A DNA stretch of 55,403 bases from Peribacillus folii (GCF_030271255.1 NZ_JASJOM010000019.1:1-55403), one strand, 5' to 3'. Positions 8,195-16,891 are shown, counted from the first letter of the stretch. Numbers and translations are program-made. Notes: generated by a model not told the origin, from the sequence alone.

Positions 8195-9034
8195 CTACTT
8201 CCCTGAATATCTTTTCCCTGTCCACCATTGCAGGACATTAATGGTGAACAAGATCAGAAATGTAATGACGAGCATGACTGCCGCTACCGCTGTGGCACCT
8301 TCATAATCATACTGTTCAAGCTTTGTCATGATGATCAACGGTGAGATCTCCGTTTTAAATGGCATGTTCCCGGCAATGAAGACGACCGATCCATACTCTC
8401 CCAGCGCCCTTGCAAATGAAAGTGCAAAGCCAGTCAATATGGCTGGTATCAATTCGGGAAAGATTATTTTTATGAATGTTTGCATGCGATTCGCCCCGAG
8501 GGAAGCCGAGGCCTCTTCCATCCCCTTTTCAATATTTTCAAGCACCGGCTGTACCATCCTGACCACGAATGGAAGACCGATGAATATGAGGGCAATGATG
8601 ATGCCCACAGGGGTAAATGCGATTTTAAAGCTGAAAAATTGGCCAATCCAGCCATTCGGTGAATACAAGGTGGTCAATGTTATCCCTGCGACTGCAGTCG
8701 GCAGGGCAAAAGGCAAATCAACCAATCCATCGATGATCCGTTTGCCGGGGAAAGAATAGCGAGTGAGCACCCAGGCAATTAAAACACCAAAAACCGCGTT
8801 CACGAAGGCCGCAGTTAACGCTGTCATAAAACTCAATTTATATGAGGCGATTACCCTTGGTTCTGTTATGGTCGACCAGAACTCCGGCAATCCCATAGAA
8901 AACGTATTTAGAAAAACCATCGATAACGGAATCAAAACGATGATGGTAAGGTACATCAATGTAAAACCCATCGTCAATCCAAAACCGGGTATGGTCCTTT
9001 TATTCTTCCGTTTTCCTTCTGTCATTATTGTCAT
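8195..9034 (-). CDS. cysT: sulfate ABC transporter permease CysT
   Basis: A 279-residue permease with about six helices. Family marks are WVLTRYSFPGKRIIDGLVDL, the EAA loop EEASASLGANRMQTFIKIIF and RALGEYGSVVFIAGNMP, the last highly characteristic of CysT/CysU. It begins 69 bases after sbp and stops 11 bases before the cysW start. The first of two nearby ATG codons is used; the second, three codons on, is possible. Confidence 0.9.
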   Translation of the reverse strand: MTIMTEGKRKNKRTIPGFGLTMGFTLMYLTIIVLIPLSMVFLNTFSMGLPEFWSTITEPRVIASYKLSFMTALTAAFVNAVFGVLIAWVLTRYSFPGKRIIDGLVDLPFALPTAVAGITLTTLYSPNGWIGQFFSFKIAFTPVGIIIALIFIGLPFVVRMVQPVLENIEKGMEEASASLGANRMQTFIKIIFPELIPAILTGFALSFARALGEYGSVVFIAGNMPFKTEISPLIIMTKLEQYDYEGATAVAAVMLVITFLILFTINVLQWWTGKRYSGK

Positions 9035-9063
9035 CGTTTCGCCCCAGTTCCTTCATATGGATT

Positions 9064-9100
9064 ATGAGGGAGAGGTGTGAATATGCACCTTCTCCCTCAT
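9064..9100 (-). promoter_or_regulatory. stable intercistronic hairpin between sbp and cysT
   Basis: ATGAGGGAGA...TCTCCCTCAT forms a long stem with GGTGC/GCACC-type inner pairing and has no U-tract after it. It sits directly after the sbp stop. Such hairpins often protect the binding-protein part of a transporter mRNA so that it is made in excess. That role is an inference. Confidence 0.5.
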
Positions 9101-9103
9101 GGC

Positions 9104-10138
9104 TTATTTGGGTTGGTAAATTTCGTCGAATGTGCCGCCATCGTTGAAATGTGTCTCTTGGGCTTTTTTCCACCCGCCAAACTTGCCATCAACCGTCACC
9201 ATATCGATTTTGGCAAATTGGTCTTGATATTTCTCGAGAACCTTCTCATCCCTAGGACGATAGAAGTTCTTCGCGGCAATTTCCTGCCCCTCATCCGTGT
9301 ATAGGTATTTCAGATAAGCTTCAGCCACTTTCTTGGTTCCTTTTTTCTTGACCACCTCATCGACAACGGCAACTGGAGGCTCTGCTAAAATACTGAGGGA
9401 AGGATTGACGATTTCATATTTGTCATCACCGAACTCCTTGAGTGTTAAATAAGCTTCATTTTCCCAAGCAATCAGGACATCGCCGATTCCCCGTTCCACA
9501 AATGTGGTCGTTGCACCGCGTGCTCCCGAATCCAAAACCTCAACATTCTGATAAAGCTTCTTCATGAAATCCTTCACTTTTGCTTCGTCATTATCGTATT
9601 TCTTCTCGGCAAAGGCCCAGGCAGCCAAATAATTCCACCTTGCCCCTCCGCTAGTCTTTGGATTTGGCGTAATGACCGATACATCCTTCTTGATTAAGTC
9701 ATCCCAATCTTTAATTCCTTTTGGGTTATCTTTTTTCACCAAAAACACGATCGTTGATGTATATGGCGTCGAGTTTTCCGGCAATCGTTTTTGCCAATCC
9801 TCCGCCAATAGGTTACTAGCTTCATGGATGGCATCAATATCATATGCAAGTGCCAATGTAACGACATCCGCCTCCAGCCCATCAATCACGGCCCTGCCTT
9901 GTTTACCGGAACCGCCATGAGATTGTTGAATCGTTACGTCCTGACCGGACTCTTCCTTCCAATGCTTCGCAAATGCCTCATTGAATTCCTGATACAATTC
10001 CCGTGTCGGATCATATGAAACATTCAATAGCTCAACCGATTTCGGTTTCCCGTCTCCCTCCGTTTTTTCCGCCGAATTACAACCAGCCAGTAAACCGAAG
10101 GCTAAAACTACACTTGACCACACCAGCAACTTTTTCAT
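9104..10138 (-). CDS. sbp: sulfate-binding lipoprotein
   Basis: A 344-residue extracytoplasmic binding protein. The lipobox is LLAGC with the lipidated Cys at 20. Family marks are [17 protein letters not shown] (about 50), QSHGGSGKQ (about 85, a sulfate-contact loop), [16 protein letters not shown] and [13 protein letters not shown]. The start codon is the MKKLLVW methionine, with GGGGGA five bases upstream; the longer frame has none. It is the first gene of the operon and delivers sulfate (perhaps thiosulfate) to CysTW. Its length matches Sbp/CysP. Confidence 0.9.
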   Translation of the reverse strand: MKKLLVWSSVVLAFGLLAGCNSAEKTEGDGKPKSVELLNVSYDPTRELYQEFNEAFAKHWKEESGQDVTIQQSHGGSGKQGRAVIDGLEADVVTLALAYDIDAIHEASNLLAEDWQKRLPENSTPYTSTIVFLVKKDNPKGIKDWDDLIKKDVSVITPNPKTSGGARWNYLAAWAFAEKKYDNDEAKVKDFMKKLYQNVEVLDSGARGATTTFVERGIGDVLIAWENEAYLTLKEFGDDKYEIVNPSLSILAEPPVAVVDEVVKKKGTKKVAEAYLKYLYTDEGQEIAAKNFYRPRDEKVLEKYQDQFAKIDMVTVDGKFGGWKKAQETHFNDGGTFDEIYQPK

Positions 10139-10263
10139 GGACTTCCCCCTAGTATTCGCTTTTAACAACAAAAAAGGCAAACCACCCCCTCAATCACTCT
10201 ATTCAAGGAGATCGCATGCCTTCAGTTCTCTGATCAGCAAATATTCTGAATTTACGTATAACT

Positions 10264-10293
10264 ACCATAAAGGAAAGTATACCAAGTTGTCAA
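10264..10293 (-). promoter_or_regulatory. probable promoter of the sulfate operon
   Basis: TTGACA (10293-10288) and TATGGT (10269-10264) are separated by 18 bases. The -35 lies in a small palindrome (AGTTGACAACT). The leader of roughly 120 bases shows no S-box or T-box motif that I recognise, so control is more likely by a DNA-binding regulator. None of its sites is identified here. Confidence 0.4.
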
Positions 10294-10461
10294 CTATGTT
10301 TTTATGCAAATAGGTGGAACTATAGTTTTTCAAATCCCTTTAATTTTTAATATGAGCAAAATGAAATGGACTAAGCACATGATCCAAACTATGGAAAATC
10401 AAATTTTATGTTCATCTTTACGCTAAGGGCACTGAACAGGTCATGTCCAAATATCATACAC

Positions 10462-10510
10462 AAAAACGCCCTATAGGATGGAATTTCCTCAAAGTGTCCA
10501 TCCCATAGGG
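10462..10510 (-). terminator. terminator after the NadD-like gene
   Basis: CCCTATGGGATGGA pairs with TCCATCCTATAGGG on the minus strand, followed by CGTTTTTG. Confidence 0.75.
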
Positions 10511-10551
10511 TCCATATTATAAACAAAGCGAGCACATACATGTAAACGCAT

Positions 10552-11205
10552 TTAAGGCATGTCATCTTTTTGATACAGCTTCTTATCCAAAATATATTGA
10601 TAACATCGATCAGGCAGCAAATACCTTGGCTCTCCCCCCATGGCGAATTCATCCCTAATATAGGTAGAACTGATTTCCATCGAAAGACCTTTATCAATTA
10701 GATGGAAGGTATTTCCGTCATCATAATTCCTAAGCAGCGGACTTCTGGAAATGATCTTCAGCATGTCAATCCCATCACGTGCCATAACGATAAATTTATG
10801 ATTGGCAATTAATTTTTCCCTGAATTTCCATCGCAAGTGTACGGGCTGATCCTGATTATCCATATCACCGAGTAAGTCGGCACCCATTATGAAATACAAT
10901 TCGTCCATCGGATACCGGGATTTAAAGAATTCCATCGTATACCAAGTATATTGTTTACCTGTACCGGCACGTTCATTGATTTCATAATCACTCGCTTCGA
11001 ATAGCGGATTATCCTCAATGGCCATCCGAAGCATTTCCCAACGATGCTCATTGCTCGTTTTCATCTGTTTATCGATACGCCCACTTGCACAAGGTAAGAA
11101 AATCACCTTGTCCAGCTTAGCACGGTGCGCAATCGTGGATGCTGTCCATAAATGGACATTTGTGACTGGATCGAAGGAAGAACCGTAAATTCCAATCTTG
11201 CCCAT
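10552..11205 (-). CDS. NadD-like nicotinate-nucleotide adenylyltransferase paralogue
   Basis: A 217-residue nucleotidyltransferase of the NadD/CoaD superfamily. The N-terminus IGIYGSSFDPVTNVHLW corresponds to the G-G-[ST]-F-D-P-x-H-x-G-H phosphate-binding motif, but the first His is Thr and the Gly before the last His is Val. The second motif ISSTYIR (about 178) is intact. Typical NadD is about 190 residues and sits with yqeK; this one stands alone, so it is probably a paralogue. The reaction would be adenylyl transfer from ATP to a mononucleotide. Substrate is uncertain. GGGGGAGATG precedes the ATG. Confidence 0.7.
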   Translation of the reverse strand: MGKIGIYGSSFDPVTNVHLWTASTIAHRAKLDKVIFLPCASGRIDKQMKTSNEHRWEMLRMAIEDNPLFEASDYEINERAGTGKQYTWYTMEFFKSRYPMDELYFIMGADLLGDMDNQDQPVHLRWKFREKLIANHKFIVMARDGIDMLKIISRSPLLRNYDDGNTFHLIDKGLSMEISSTYIRDEFAMGGEPRYLLPDRCYQYILDKKLYQKDDMP

Positions 11206-11339
11206 CCATTCATCTCCCCCTTTTTATCACTGCCTTGACCCATCAAATTGAAACCGTAAAAACGGGAACGTCCATCAAAGCTTACAACCTCGTTCATAGC
11301 AGCCAAGCCTTTATTGAGTCATACGATTCTTCTTCCTCC

Positions 11340-12689
11340 TCACCTTCTCTTGACTTTCATCATGAAGGTGTAAACAATGCAAAGAAAAATCAACCAAGGC
11401 ACTCCAAACTGGAGAACGATTTTAAATGGCCCGGTGAACCAGGTGGATACCGTCAAAGCAAGCAAAAGCAAGGCGCCAAGCCATGTTAAATACGGAAAAC
11501 CGTGCATTTTTACGGGTAATTTCCGGCCGCCAGATTTCTCCCAGCTCTTCCTGAAATACAAATGCGAGATGAACACCATGAACCAGGTCAAAATGGCGCC
11601 GAACATCGATATCCCCATCATGAAAGCATAAGAGGTTTCAGGAAGCAGGACCTTTACGCCAGCGGCGAGGAAAATGCCCAATGTGGAAATGAACAAGGCC
11701 CTTACCGGGACTCCATTTCGGCTCAATTTCCGAAAAAATGCCGGGGCCTGCCTTTGCTCGGATAAAGAAAATATCATCCTCGTGGAGGCATATAATTGAC
11801 TATTCATGGCAGATAGTGCTGCCGTTAAAATGATAAAATTCATGATTCCCGATGCACCGGGAATATTGAGGATTTCCATCACCCTGACAAAGGGGCTTTT
11901 ATCAATGCCGGCATCTTGCCATGGTACAATCATTAACATGATCCCGATCGTCAGTACATAAAAAGTGGCGAGTCTGAAGACAGTCGCCTTTAAAGCTTTC
12001 GGCACAGCAATATCAGGATCCTTTGCTTCTCCTGCCGTCACCGCAATCAGTTCCGTTCCTAAAAAACTGAAGAGGGAAATGAAAATGGCGACCCAAAGCC
12101 CCCAGAACCCAAATGGCAGAAACCCATCGTGATCGGTATAATTCCCCACGCCGATTCCGCTTGCGGGCTCGGCACCGATGACCACGTACGCTCCCAATAA
12201 AATGAAGATGACGATGGCACTTATTTTTATCATCGAAAACAGATATTCGAAGTTCCCGAATGCATTGACGCTTGTAGCATTAACATAAACCAGCAAGGCC
12301 GCAAAAAGGATAATCCAAATGCTTCCAGGCACATCCGGAAACCAATATTTCATATATACAGCAATGGCGCTCACTTCGACCCCAATTGCCAGGACATTCG
12401 CGATCCAATACGAATACCTCACAACAAAACCAGCAAACGGACTGATATACTTTTCGGCAATCGTTCCAAAGGAACCCGATGTTGGGTAGGCTACCGTCAT
12501 TTCCGCCAAACAGCCCATCAAAAGAAGGACGATGAAGGCCCCGATTGCGTAGCTGATCAGGACACTGGGCCCTGCTGTCGATATCGCGAGGCCGCTGCCC
12601 AGGAATAAACCGGTGCCTATTGCACAGCCCATGGCAATCATGGTGATTTGGTTAGATGATAATTCACGACGCAGTTTATTCTTCTCCAT
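11340..12689 (-). CDS. AAT-family amino acid permease
   Basis: A 449-residue transporter with 12 predicted helices. The first helix carries MIAMGCAIGTGLFLGSGLAI, the signature of the AAT branch of APC carriers. FSFLGTELIAVTAGEAKDP (about 210) and NSQLYASTRMIFSLSEQRQ (about 300) are also diagnostic. It probably imports a neutral amino acid by proton symport; the specific substrate is not readable. GGGAG lies six bases before the ATG. It follows the esterase-like gene and a 29-codon frame on the same strand, so the three may be one transcript. Confidence 0.82.
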   Translation of the reverse strand: MEKNKLRRELSSNQITMIAMGCAIGTGLFLGSGLAISTAGPSVLISYAIGAFIVLLLMGCLAEMTVAYPTSGSFGTIAEKYISPFAGFVVRYSYWIANVLAIGVEVSAIAVYMKYWFPDVPGSIWIILFAALLVYVNATSVNAFGNFEYLFSMIKISAIVIFILLGAYVVIGAEPASGIGVGNYTDHDGFLPFGFWGLWVAIFISLFSFLGTELIAVTAGEAKDPDIAVPKALKATVFRLATFYVLTIGIMLMIVPWQDAGIDKSPFVRVMEILNIPGASGIMNFIILTAALSAMNSQLYASTRMIFSLSEQRQAPAFFRKLSRNGVPVRALFISTLGIFLAAGVKVLLPETSYAFMMGISMFGAILTWFMVFISHLYFRKSWEKSGGRKLPVKMHGFPYLTWLGALLLLALTVSTWFTGPFKIVLQFGVPWLIFLCIVYTFMMKVKRR

Positions 12690-12760
12690 ATGTTGCTCCC
12701 ATCTTAGACAATGATATCCCTTTGATTTACATGGTTTTTCGTATAAGCAAGGCCCAGCTG

Positions 12761-12850
12761 CTACCAGCCCTTGAAGAAATCTTCGCTTATCTCAATCTCT
12801 TTTTCCAGCAACCGTTGCGGAAGGATCCTACGTCCATCGGCATCGGTCAT
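12761..12850 (-). CDS. possible 29-codon peptide coupled to the esterase-like gene
   Basis: An ATG at 12850 overlaps the esterase-like stop as ATGA and opens a 29-residue frame (MTDADGRRILPQRLLEKEIE... ending FFKGW). It has no Shine-Dalgarno site of its own, but the overlap allows re-initiation. The peptide is charged and has no membrane segment. It may be a real coupled peptide, or chance in the leader of the permease gene. Confidence 0.3.
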   Translation of the reverse strand: MTDADGRRILPQRLLEKEIEISEDFFKGW

Positions 12851-14334
12851 TTGCAGATTTCTTTACCTTCCCCTGCCAACTTTATCATTCCATTAGGATC
12901 TTTTTCAATATAATCTCTTTTATCAAAGATCATCGTGTAACGATTGGCTTCCTTGTATTTTGGCCAAATTTCCCCTTCTGGCGGATTGGGATCTCCATAT
13001 TTCGCAAAATTAACCCAATGATCCCTTATCCTGTCTGAAGCCTTATGCGCTGTTGGCCTGAAACGATCGGAACGGATTCTCTTCACAAGTGTGGCACCTA
13101 AAGTCCGGAAGGTAAAAGGCCGGTTCAAGCCAGGCGTCGCTTTCCATTTGTCTAAGCGATTGATCTCCGTTTTATGATCACAGCGATACATCCATGTTTT
13201 TTCAATACGGCTGTATGCCTCCGCAAAACAAATGGAAGGGATATGGTACGTTCCATCACAGCCAATACCAAGCGTTTCCTTTTCAGAGAACGAACAGTAA
13301 GCCTTTGAAATCCACTCTTTCTCCTCTGGCTCCGTGTTTTCATGCATTTCCCCGACACTCCCAGCATTTGTCACATTGTAAAGGAAATCGGATTCGCCAA
13401 ATAGTGGCGTATCGTCCCGACTTATTCCGATAAGCAATGGGATGCCTTCGGTGTTCCTCGAGATAATCGATTCCAGTGGATAATCAGGCCAAAAATCACC
13501 ATCGACGATAGGCCCAAACGGCAGCAGAGAACCGGGGATGACTTGGGCATTCTCGTGTTGAAATTGCGAAGAGGCCGCTATGATGTCTGCAACTGGAATT
13601 GTTTTTAACCGGTGTATTTCATCCATTCCGATCCCCAAGATCTGAAGGAAACTTTCACTGACTTTCCGTGCGCTTCCTTTTCCGACTGCAAATGCCGGGG
13701 CAGGGCAATCGGCTATAGCCCTTTGAAATAGTCCTTTTGCGGATGGGACAGACAGTAAGGTCGTTACGGCACTCCCCCCGGACAATTCGCCGAAAATCGT
13801 TACATTTTCAGGGTCACCGCCAAAAACCTCTATATTTTCCTTGACCCATTTTAGGGATGCAACTTGGTCTCGTAAACCTAAATTGGTTTCGAATTCTTCA
13901 GACTCTCCAGCAAAATCCAAAAACCCCAGTGCCCCTATCCGGTAATTGATGCTTACAACGACAACATCTCCACTTTTCGCCAAGGACTGCCCGCTAAATC
14001 GAGCGGCGGTTCCAGCATCGGATATGTATGTCCCACCTGGTATCCACACCATGACGGGCCGCTTGTTATCATCAGCTCTCGGTGACCATATATTAAGAAA
14101 CAAGCAATCCTCATCCATTTTCCCAATGCCTGCCCCTTTGCTTGGCTGAGGCGGAAAGGCGCCAAATTCCACTGCATCCAAAACACCGCTCCATTTCTCC
14201 ACCGGCTCCGGTGAGCGGAAACGCAGGGCATCAATTGGCGCCTTTGCATACCTGACTCCGCGCCAAACGCATATATCATTCTCCATCGTACCCTGAAGGT
14301 GTCCTTTTGCCGTCGTTACGATTGATCCTATCAT
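12847..14334 (-). CDS. carboxylesterase-fold protein with lost active site (pseudoenzyme)
   Basis: A 495-residue protein of the type-B carboxylesterase (PnbA) family, intact from start to stop. The fold marks are present: EDCLFLNIWSP (75-85), SINYRIGALGFLDF (128-141), NLGLRDQ (151-157) and FGGDPENVTIFGE (171-183). The active site is not. The nucleophile elbow GESAGG reads GELSGG, with Leu at 184. The oxyanion loop HGGG reads PGGT (99-102). The acid in RDEG is RDDT (306-309). The catalytic His position in the [GA]-x-H-G-x-x-x-P-F motif is Pro401. It should not hydrolyse esters by the usual mechanism. It lies upstream of an amino-acid permease. Confidence 0.8.
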   Translation of the reverse strand: MIGSIVTTAKGHLQGTMENDICVWRGVRYAKAPIDALRFRSPEPVEKWSGVLDAVEFGAFPPQPSKGAGIGKMDEDCLFLNIWSPRADDNKRPVMVWIPGGTYISDAGTAARFSGQSLAKSGDVVVVSINYRIGALGFLDFAGESEEFETNLGLRDQVASLKWVKENIEVFGGDPENVTIFGELSGGSAVTTLLSVPSAKGLFQRAIADCPAPAFAVGKGSARKVSESFLQILGIGMDEIHRLKTIPVADIIAASSQFQHENAQVIPGSLLPFGPIVDGDFWPDYPLESIISRNTEGIPLLIGISRDDTPLFGESDFLYNVTNAGSVGEMHENTEPEEKEWISKAYCSFSEKETLGIGCDGTYHIPSICFAEAYSRIEKTWMYRCDHKTEINRLDKWKATPGLNRPFTFRTLGATLVKRIRSDRFRPTAHKASDRIRDHWVNFAKYGDPNPPEGEIWPKYKEANRYTMIFDKRDYIEKDPNGMIKLAGEGKEICK

Positions 14335-14455
14335 CCACTCTCACCTCTTTAAAAAAGTTTTGATTACTAAAGTCTTCTTTTTCAATTCCTTCATATCCTT
14401 CATCTTTACAAAAAAAAGAAATATGAAGAATAAAAAATCAGCAATTGATCGTCAC

Positions 14456-14483
14456 AAAAAAGGACCCAATGGGGTCCTTTTTT
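14456..14483. terminator. terminator after the MerR gene
   Basis: AAAAAAGGACCC and GGGTCCTTTTTT enclose a four-base loop; with T or A runs on both sides it works on either strand. It lies ten bases after the MerR stop. Confidence 0.85.
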
Positions 14484-14492
14484 GGTTGAATG

Positions 14493-14915
14493 TCAACTGC
14501 TTAAGCCAAGCATGGCAATGATGCTCAATAAAGAACTGCTTCTAACGGAAAGCTGCTTCACGGCAAACTTTACCTGCTGTTCATCAAGCTGGTCGAGTAA
14601 AGGCTTTAATTCCATCAATTCATTTTCCAGCCCTTTAAGATCATTTGCTATCTGGTCCATCTTAAAGAGCACATGTTCAGAGTCGACGGTGGTTTCCTTC
14701 CAGACCTGTAATCGTTCCTTGATGTCATTCAATGGCATATTTTGTTCTTTATACCGATTGATCATCCGAAGGCGGTTTAGCGCATCTTCCGTGTAATATC
14801 GGTATCTGGACCCAGTTTTTTCATAGTTCAGCATTCCTAGCTGTGTGTAATAATCAATGGTTCTCCTTGAGACATTTGCAAGTTCAGCGAGCTGGCCAAT
14901 CCGATAAATATTCAC
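14493..14915 (-). CDS. MerR-family transcriptional regulator
   Basis: About 140 residues. The N-terminal winged helix reads IGQLAELANVSRRTIDYYTQ followed by LGMLNYEKTGSRYRYYTEDA, the classic MerR DNA-binding half. A long dimerisation helix follows (residues 75-120), and the tail has no metal-binding cysteines, so it is not a metal sensor of the classic kind. I place the start at the GTG at 14915, eight bases after AAGGTG; a GTG at 14927 is an alternative. It follows the SulP gene on the same strand, and an inverted repeat lies between them. Confidence 0.8.
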   Translation of the reverse strand: MNIYRIGQLAELANVSRRTIDYYTQLGMLNYEKTGSRYRYYTEDALNRLRMINRYKEQNMPLNDIKERLQVWKETTVDSEHVLFKMDQIANDLKGLENELMELKPLLDQLDEQQVKFAVKQLSVRSSSLLSIIAMLGLSS

Positions 14916-14944
14916 CCAGATAGTCACCTTCTTTTAAAATCTAC

Positions 14945-14963
14945 TGTTAACGATACTATAACA
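14945..14963 (-). promoter_or_regulatory. inverted repeat upstream of the MerR gene
   Basis: TGTTA-N9-TAACA (minus strand TGTTATAGTATCGTTAACA), about 30 bases before the regulator start. A MerR operator for autoregulation is plausible; a TATAGT -10 hexamer lies within the repeat. Confidence 0.45.
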
Positions 14964-14998
14964 TAAGATTTCAAAAAAGGACTTCCAGGATGAATCAA

Positions 14999-16645
14999 TT
15001 AGACTACTTTATCCGCACTTCCATTCATCTGTTTTTTAGCAAAATATAAGGCATCTTCCTTGGATTTAAAAAAATGCTGTTTCTCGATTTTATGGTACAA
15101 CCCCGTGCTGAGAAGCAACTCCTTCGGTTGTTGCTGGATTCCGGAAATGATCAGTTTTCCTTTGCATTTCCTGATGCGATTAACGATTGCCAATAGTGCA
15201 GCCTCTGCTGACGTATCCATATAGGATACCCGGCGCATGCTTAAAACCAATATTTTCGTCTTATTATCCAAGTTCTCCAATATCGAAGACTCCAGTACAT
15301 CTATCGAACCAAAGAATAATGGCCCTTCCAAATTATACACGTTGATTTTTGAATCCGAATCATCTGTCGGGATGATTTCAGTGATATCGTTCCTTTCTCT
15401 AACCTCTAAGGTATGGCTCATTTTTTTTATGAAAGTGACGAACGCAATCAATAGGCCAATGCCGACCCCCATGATTAAATCAGTGAAGACCGTGACAAGA
15501 AAAGTCACTAATAATACCGCTGAATCAGTCGTCTTCGTTTTCAATACATGGGCGAACTCCTTTCTTTCACTCATATTCCAGGCAACAAACATCAATATCG
15601 GAGCCATGCTGGCCAAAGGTATATGCTCTGCAAAAGGGGCAAGTACGAGTAAAACCATCAGAACGACGATTCCGTGAATGACTCCCGACACGGGGGACAC
15701 TGCCCCGCTTTTTATGTTGGTCGCTGTCCTTGCAATGGCACCCGTTGCCGGTATTCCTCCAAAAAATGGAGTCGCCATATTCGCAATTCCTTGGCCGACC
15801 AATTCCTTATTGCTATCGTGCTTGGTTCCTCCCAGGTTATCGGCCACAGTGGCGGATAACAAGGATTCGACTCCTCCCAACAAAGCAATCGTAAAAGCAA
15901 CCGGTAGGAGGGTGATGATGGTTTCCACTGATAAGTCCGGCACATTGAATTCCGGGAATCCTTTCGGAATCGCACCATACGTCGAGCCAATGGTGGCTAC
16001 CTTATCCGGAAATAAAAAGGAGGCAGCCAAAGTCGAAACTAGCAGGCCCAGCAATGCCCCCGGCACTCGCGGCAGAACTCTCGGTGCCAGCAGGATGACG
16101 ATGAAGCATATACACGCGACAACGATACTATAAAAATTGATCGTGTCCGCTTTGATCACCAATTCCTTCATGTTATCGATAAACGCTTCATGCTTTTCCA
16201 CCTTCATGCCCAGAAAGCTGGCAATCTGTCCCGAAAAGATGATGATGGCAATGCCTGTCGTAAAGCCGATAATGACTGGACGGGGAATGAACTTCATCAA
16301 ATTGCCCAGCTTTAGCAGGCCCATCAACACTAATATCAGCCCTGCCAAAAATCCGGCAATCAGCAAGCTTTCATACCCATATTGTATGACGATGCCGAAT
16401 AATAAGGGAACGAAGGCACCAGTAGGCCCTCCAATTTGAAATTTCGATCCGCCCAAAATGGAAATGAGAATTCCTGCGATGATCGTCGTATATAATCCGT
16501 ATATTGGTTCCACACCTGAAGCAATTGCAAATGCCAATCCTAAAGGAATGGCCACGACGCCTACAACCAACCCAGCCGTTACGTCTTTTTGAAAACCCTT
16601 CATGTTATACCCTCGAAATCTAGTATCTTTTATCATCTTGATCAT
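14999..16645 (-). CDS. SulP-family anion permease with STAS domain
   Basis: A 548-residue SLC26/SulP carrier. The transmembrane part carries DVTAGLVVGVVAIPLGLAFA at the start of helix 1, SKFQIGGPTGAFVPLL, and IANMATPFFGGIPATGAIAR (about 280). The C-terminal cytoplasmic STAS domain (about 425-540) contains VLSMRRVSYMDTSAEAALL. The family moves sulfate, bicarbonate or other small anions. I start at 16645 because AAGGA lies seven bases upstream; an ATG six codons earlier is possible. Unlike the SulP genes paired with carbonic anhydrase, no such gene is adjacent here. A MerR gene follows. Confidence 0.85.
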   Translation of the reverse strand: MIKMIKDTRFRGYNMKGFQKDVTAGLVVGVVAIPLGLAFAIASGVEPIYGLYTTIIAGILISILGGSKFQIGGPTGAFVPLLFGIVIQYGYESLLIAGFLAGLILVLMGLLKLGNLMKFIPRPVIIGFTTGIAIIIFSGQIASFLGMKVEKHEAFIDNMKELVIKADTINFYSIVVACICFIVILLAPRVLPRVPGALLGLLVSTLAASFLFPDKVATIGSTYGAIPKGFPEFNVPDLSVETIITLLPVAFTIALLGGVESLLSATVADNLGGTKHDSNKELVGQGIANMATPFFGGIPATGAIARTATNIKSGAVSPVSGVIHGIVVLMVLLVLAPFAEHIPLASMAPILMFVAWNMSERKEFAHVLKTKTTDSAVLLVTFLVTVFTDLIMGVGIGLLIAFVTFIKKMSHTLEVRERNDITEIIPTDDSDSKINVYNLEGPLFFGSIDVLESSILENLDNKTKILVLSMRRVSYMDTSAEAALLAIVNRIRKCKGKLIISGIQQQPKELLLSTGLYHKIEKQHFFKSKEDALYFAKKQMNGSADKVV

Positions 16646-16775
16646 TCTCACATCCTTGGTCATTTTTGATTAACATCCACCATCGACAGAGGGGGTATTC
16701 TAAAAGCATGAACCTTGCTTAATGGAAGAACTTCACAGGGGAAAATGTTTCTTACTGACTGCAGGAGCATTGGGT

Positions 16776-16793
16776 TTACGGAATGGACGTCAT
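16776..16793 (-). CDS. possible five-codon leader peptide
   Basis: ATG ACG TCC ATT CCG TAA preceded by AAAGGAG at an ideal seven-base spacing, in the leader of the SulP gene. The strength of the site for such a short frame is what makes it notable. It could equally be the relic of a longer gene. Confidence 0.25.
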   Translation of the reverse strand: MTSIP

Positions 16794-16832
16794 GTGCACT
16801 CTCCTTTGTTAAGTTATTTGACATGCTTCAAT

Positions 16833-16858
16833 ATTATACAGTAAAACGTAAAACTGTA
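16833..16858 (-). promoter_or_regulatory. -10 element overlapping an inverted repeat
   Basis: TATAAT on the minus strand (16838-16833) overlaps TACAGT-N10-ACTGTA (16837-16858). No good -35 is present, which fits an activated or repressed promoter for the leader peptide and SulP gene. Confidence 0.4.
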
Positions 16859-16867
16859 CATTGTTAG

Positions 16868-16891
16868 AAATGTAAACATTTGTTTACATTT
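16868..16891. promoter_or_regulatory. 24-bp palindrome, likely operator
   Basis: AAATGTAAACA-TT-TGTTTACATTT is a perfect palindrome of 11-base arms, about 30 bases upstream of the -10 element at 16833. I do not recognise the regulator. Confidence 0.5.

Noticed and set aside
10139..10263. S-box or T-box riboswitch in the sulfate-operon leader
   Set aside because: The leader has a GGGGGTGG stretch that recalls the T-box, but the AGGGTGGNACCGCG motif, the S-box core and a terminator are all absent.
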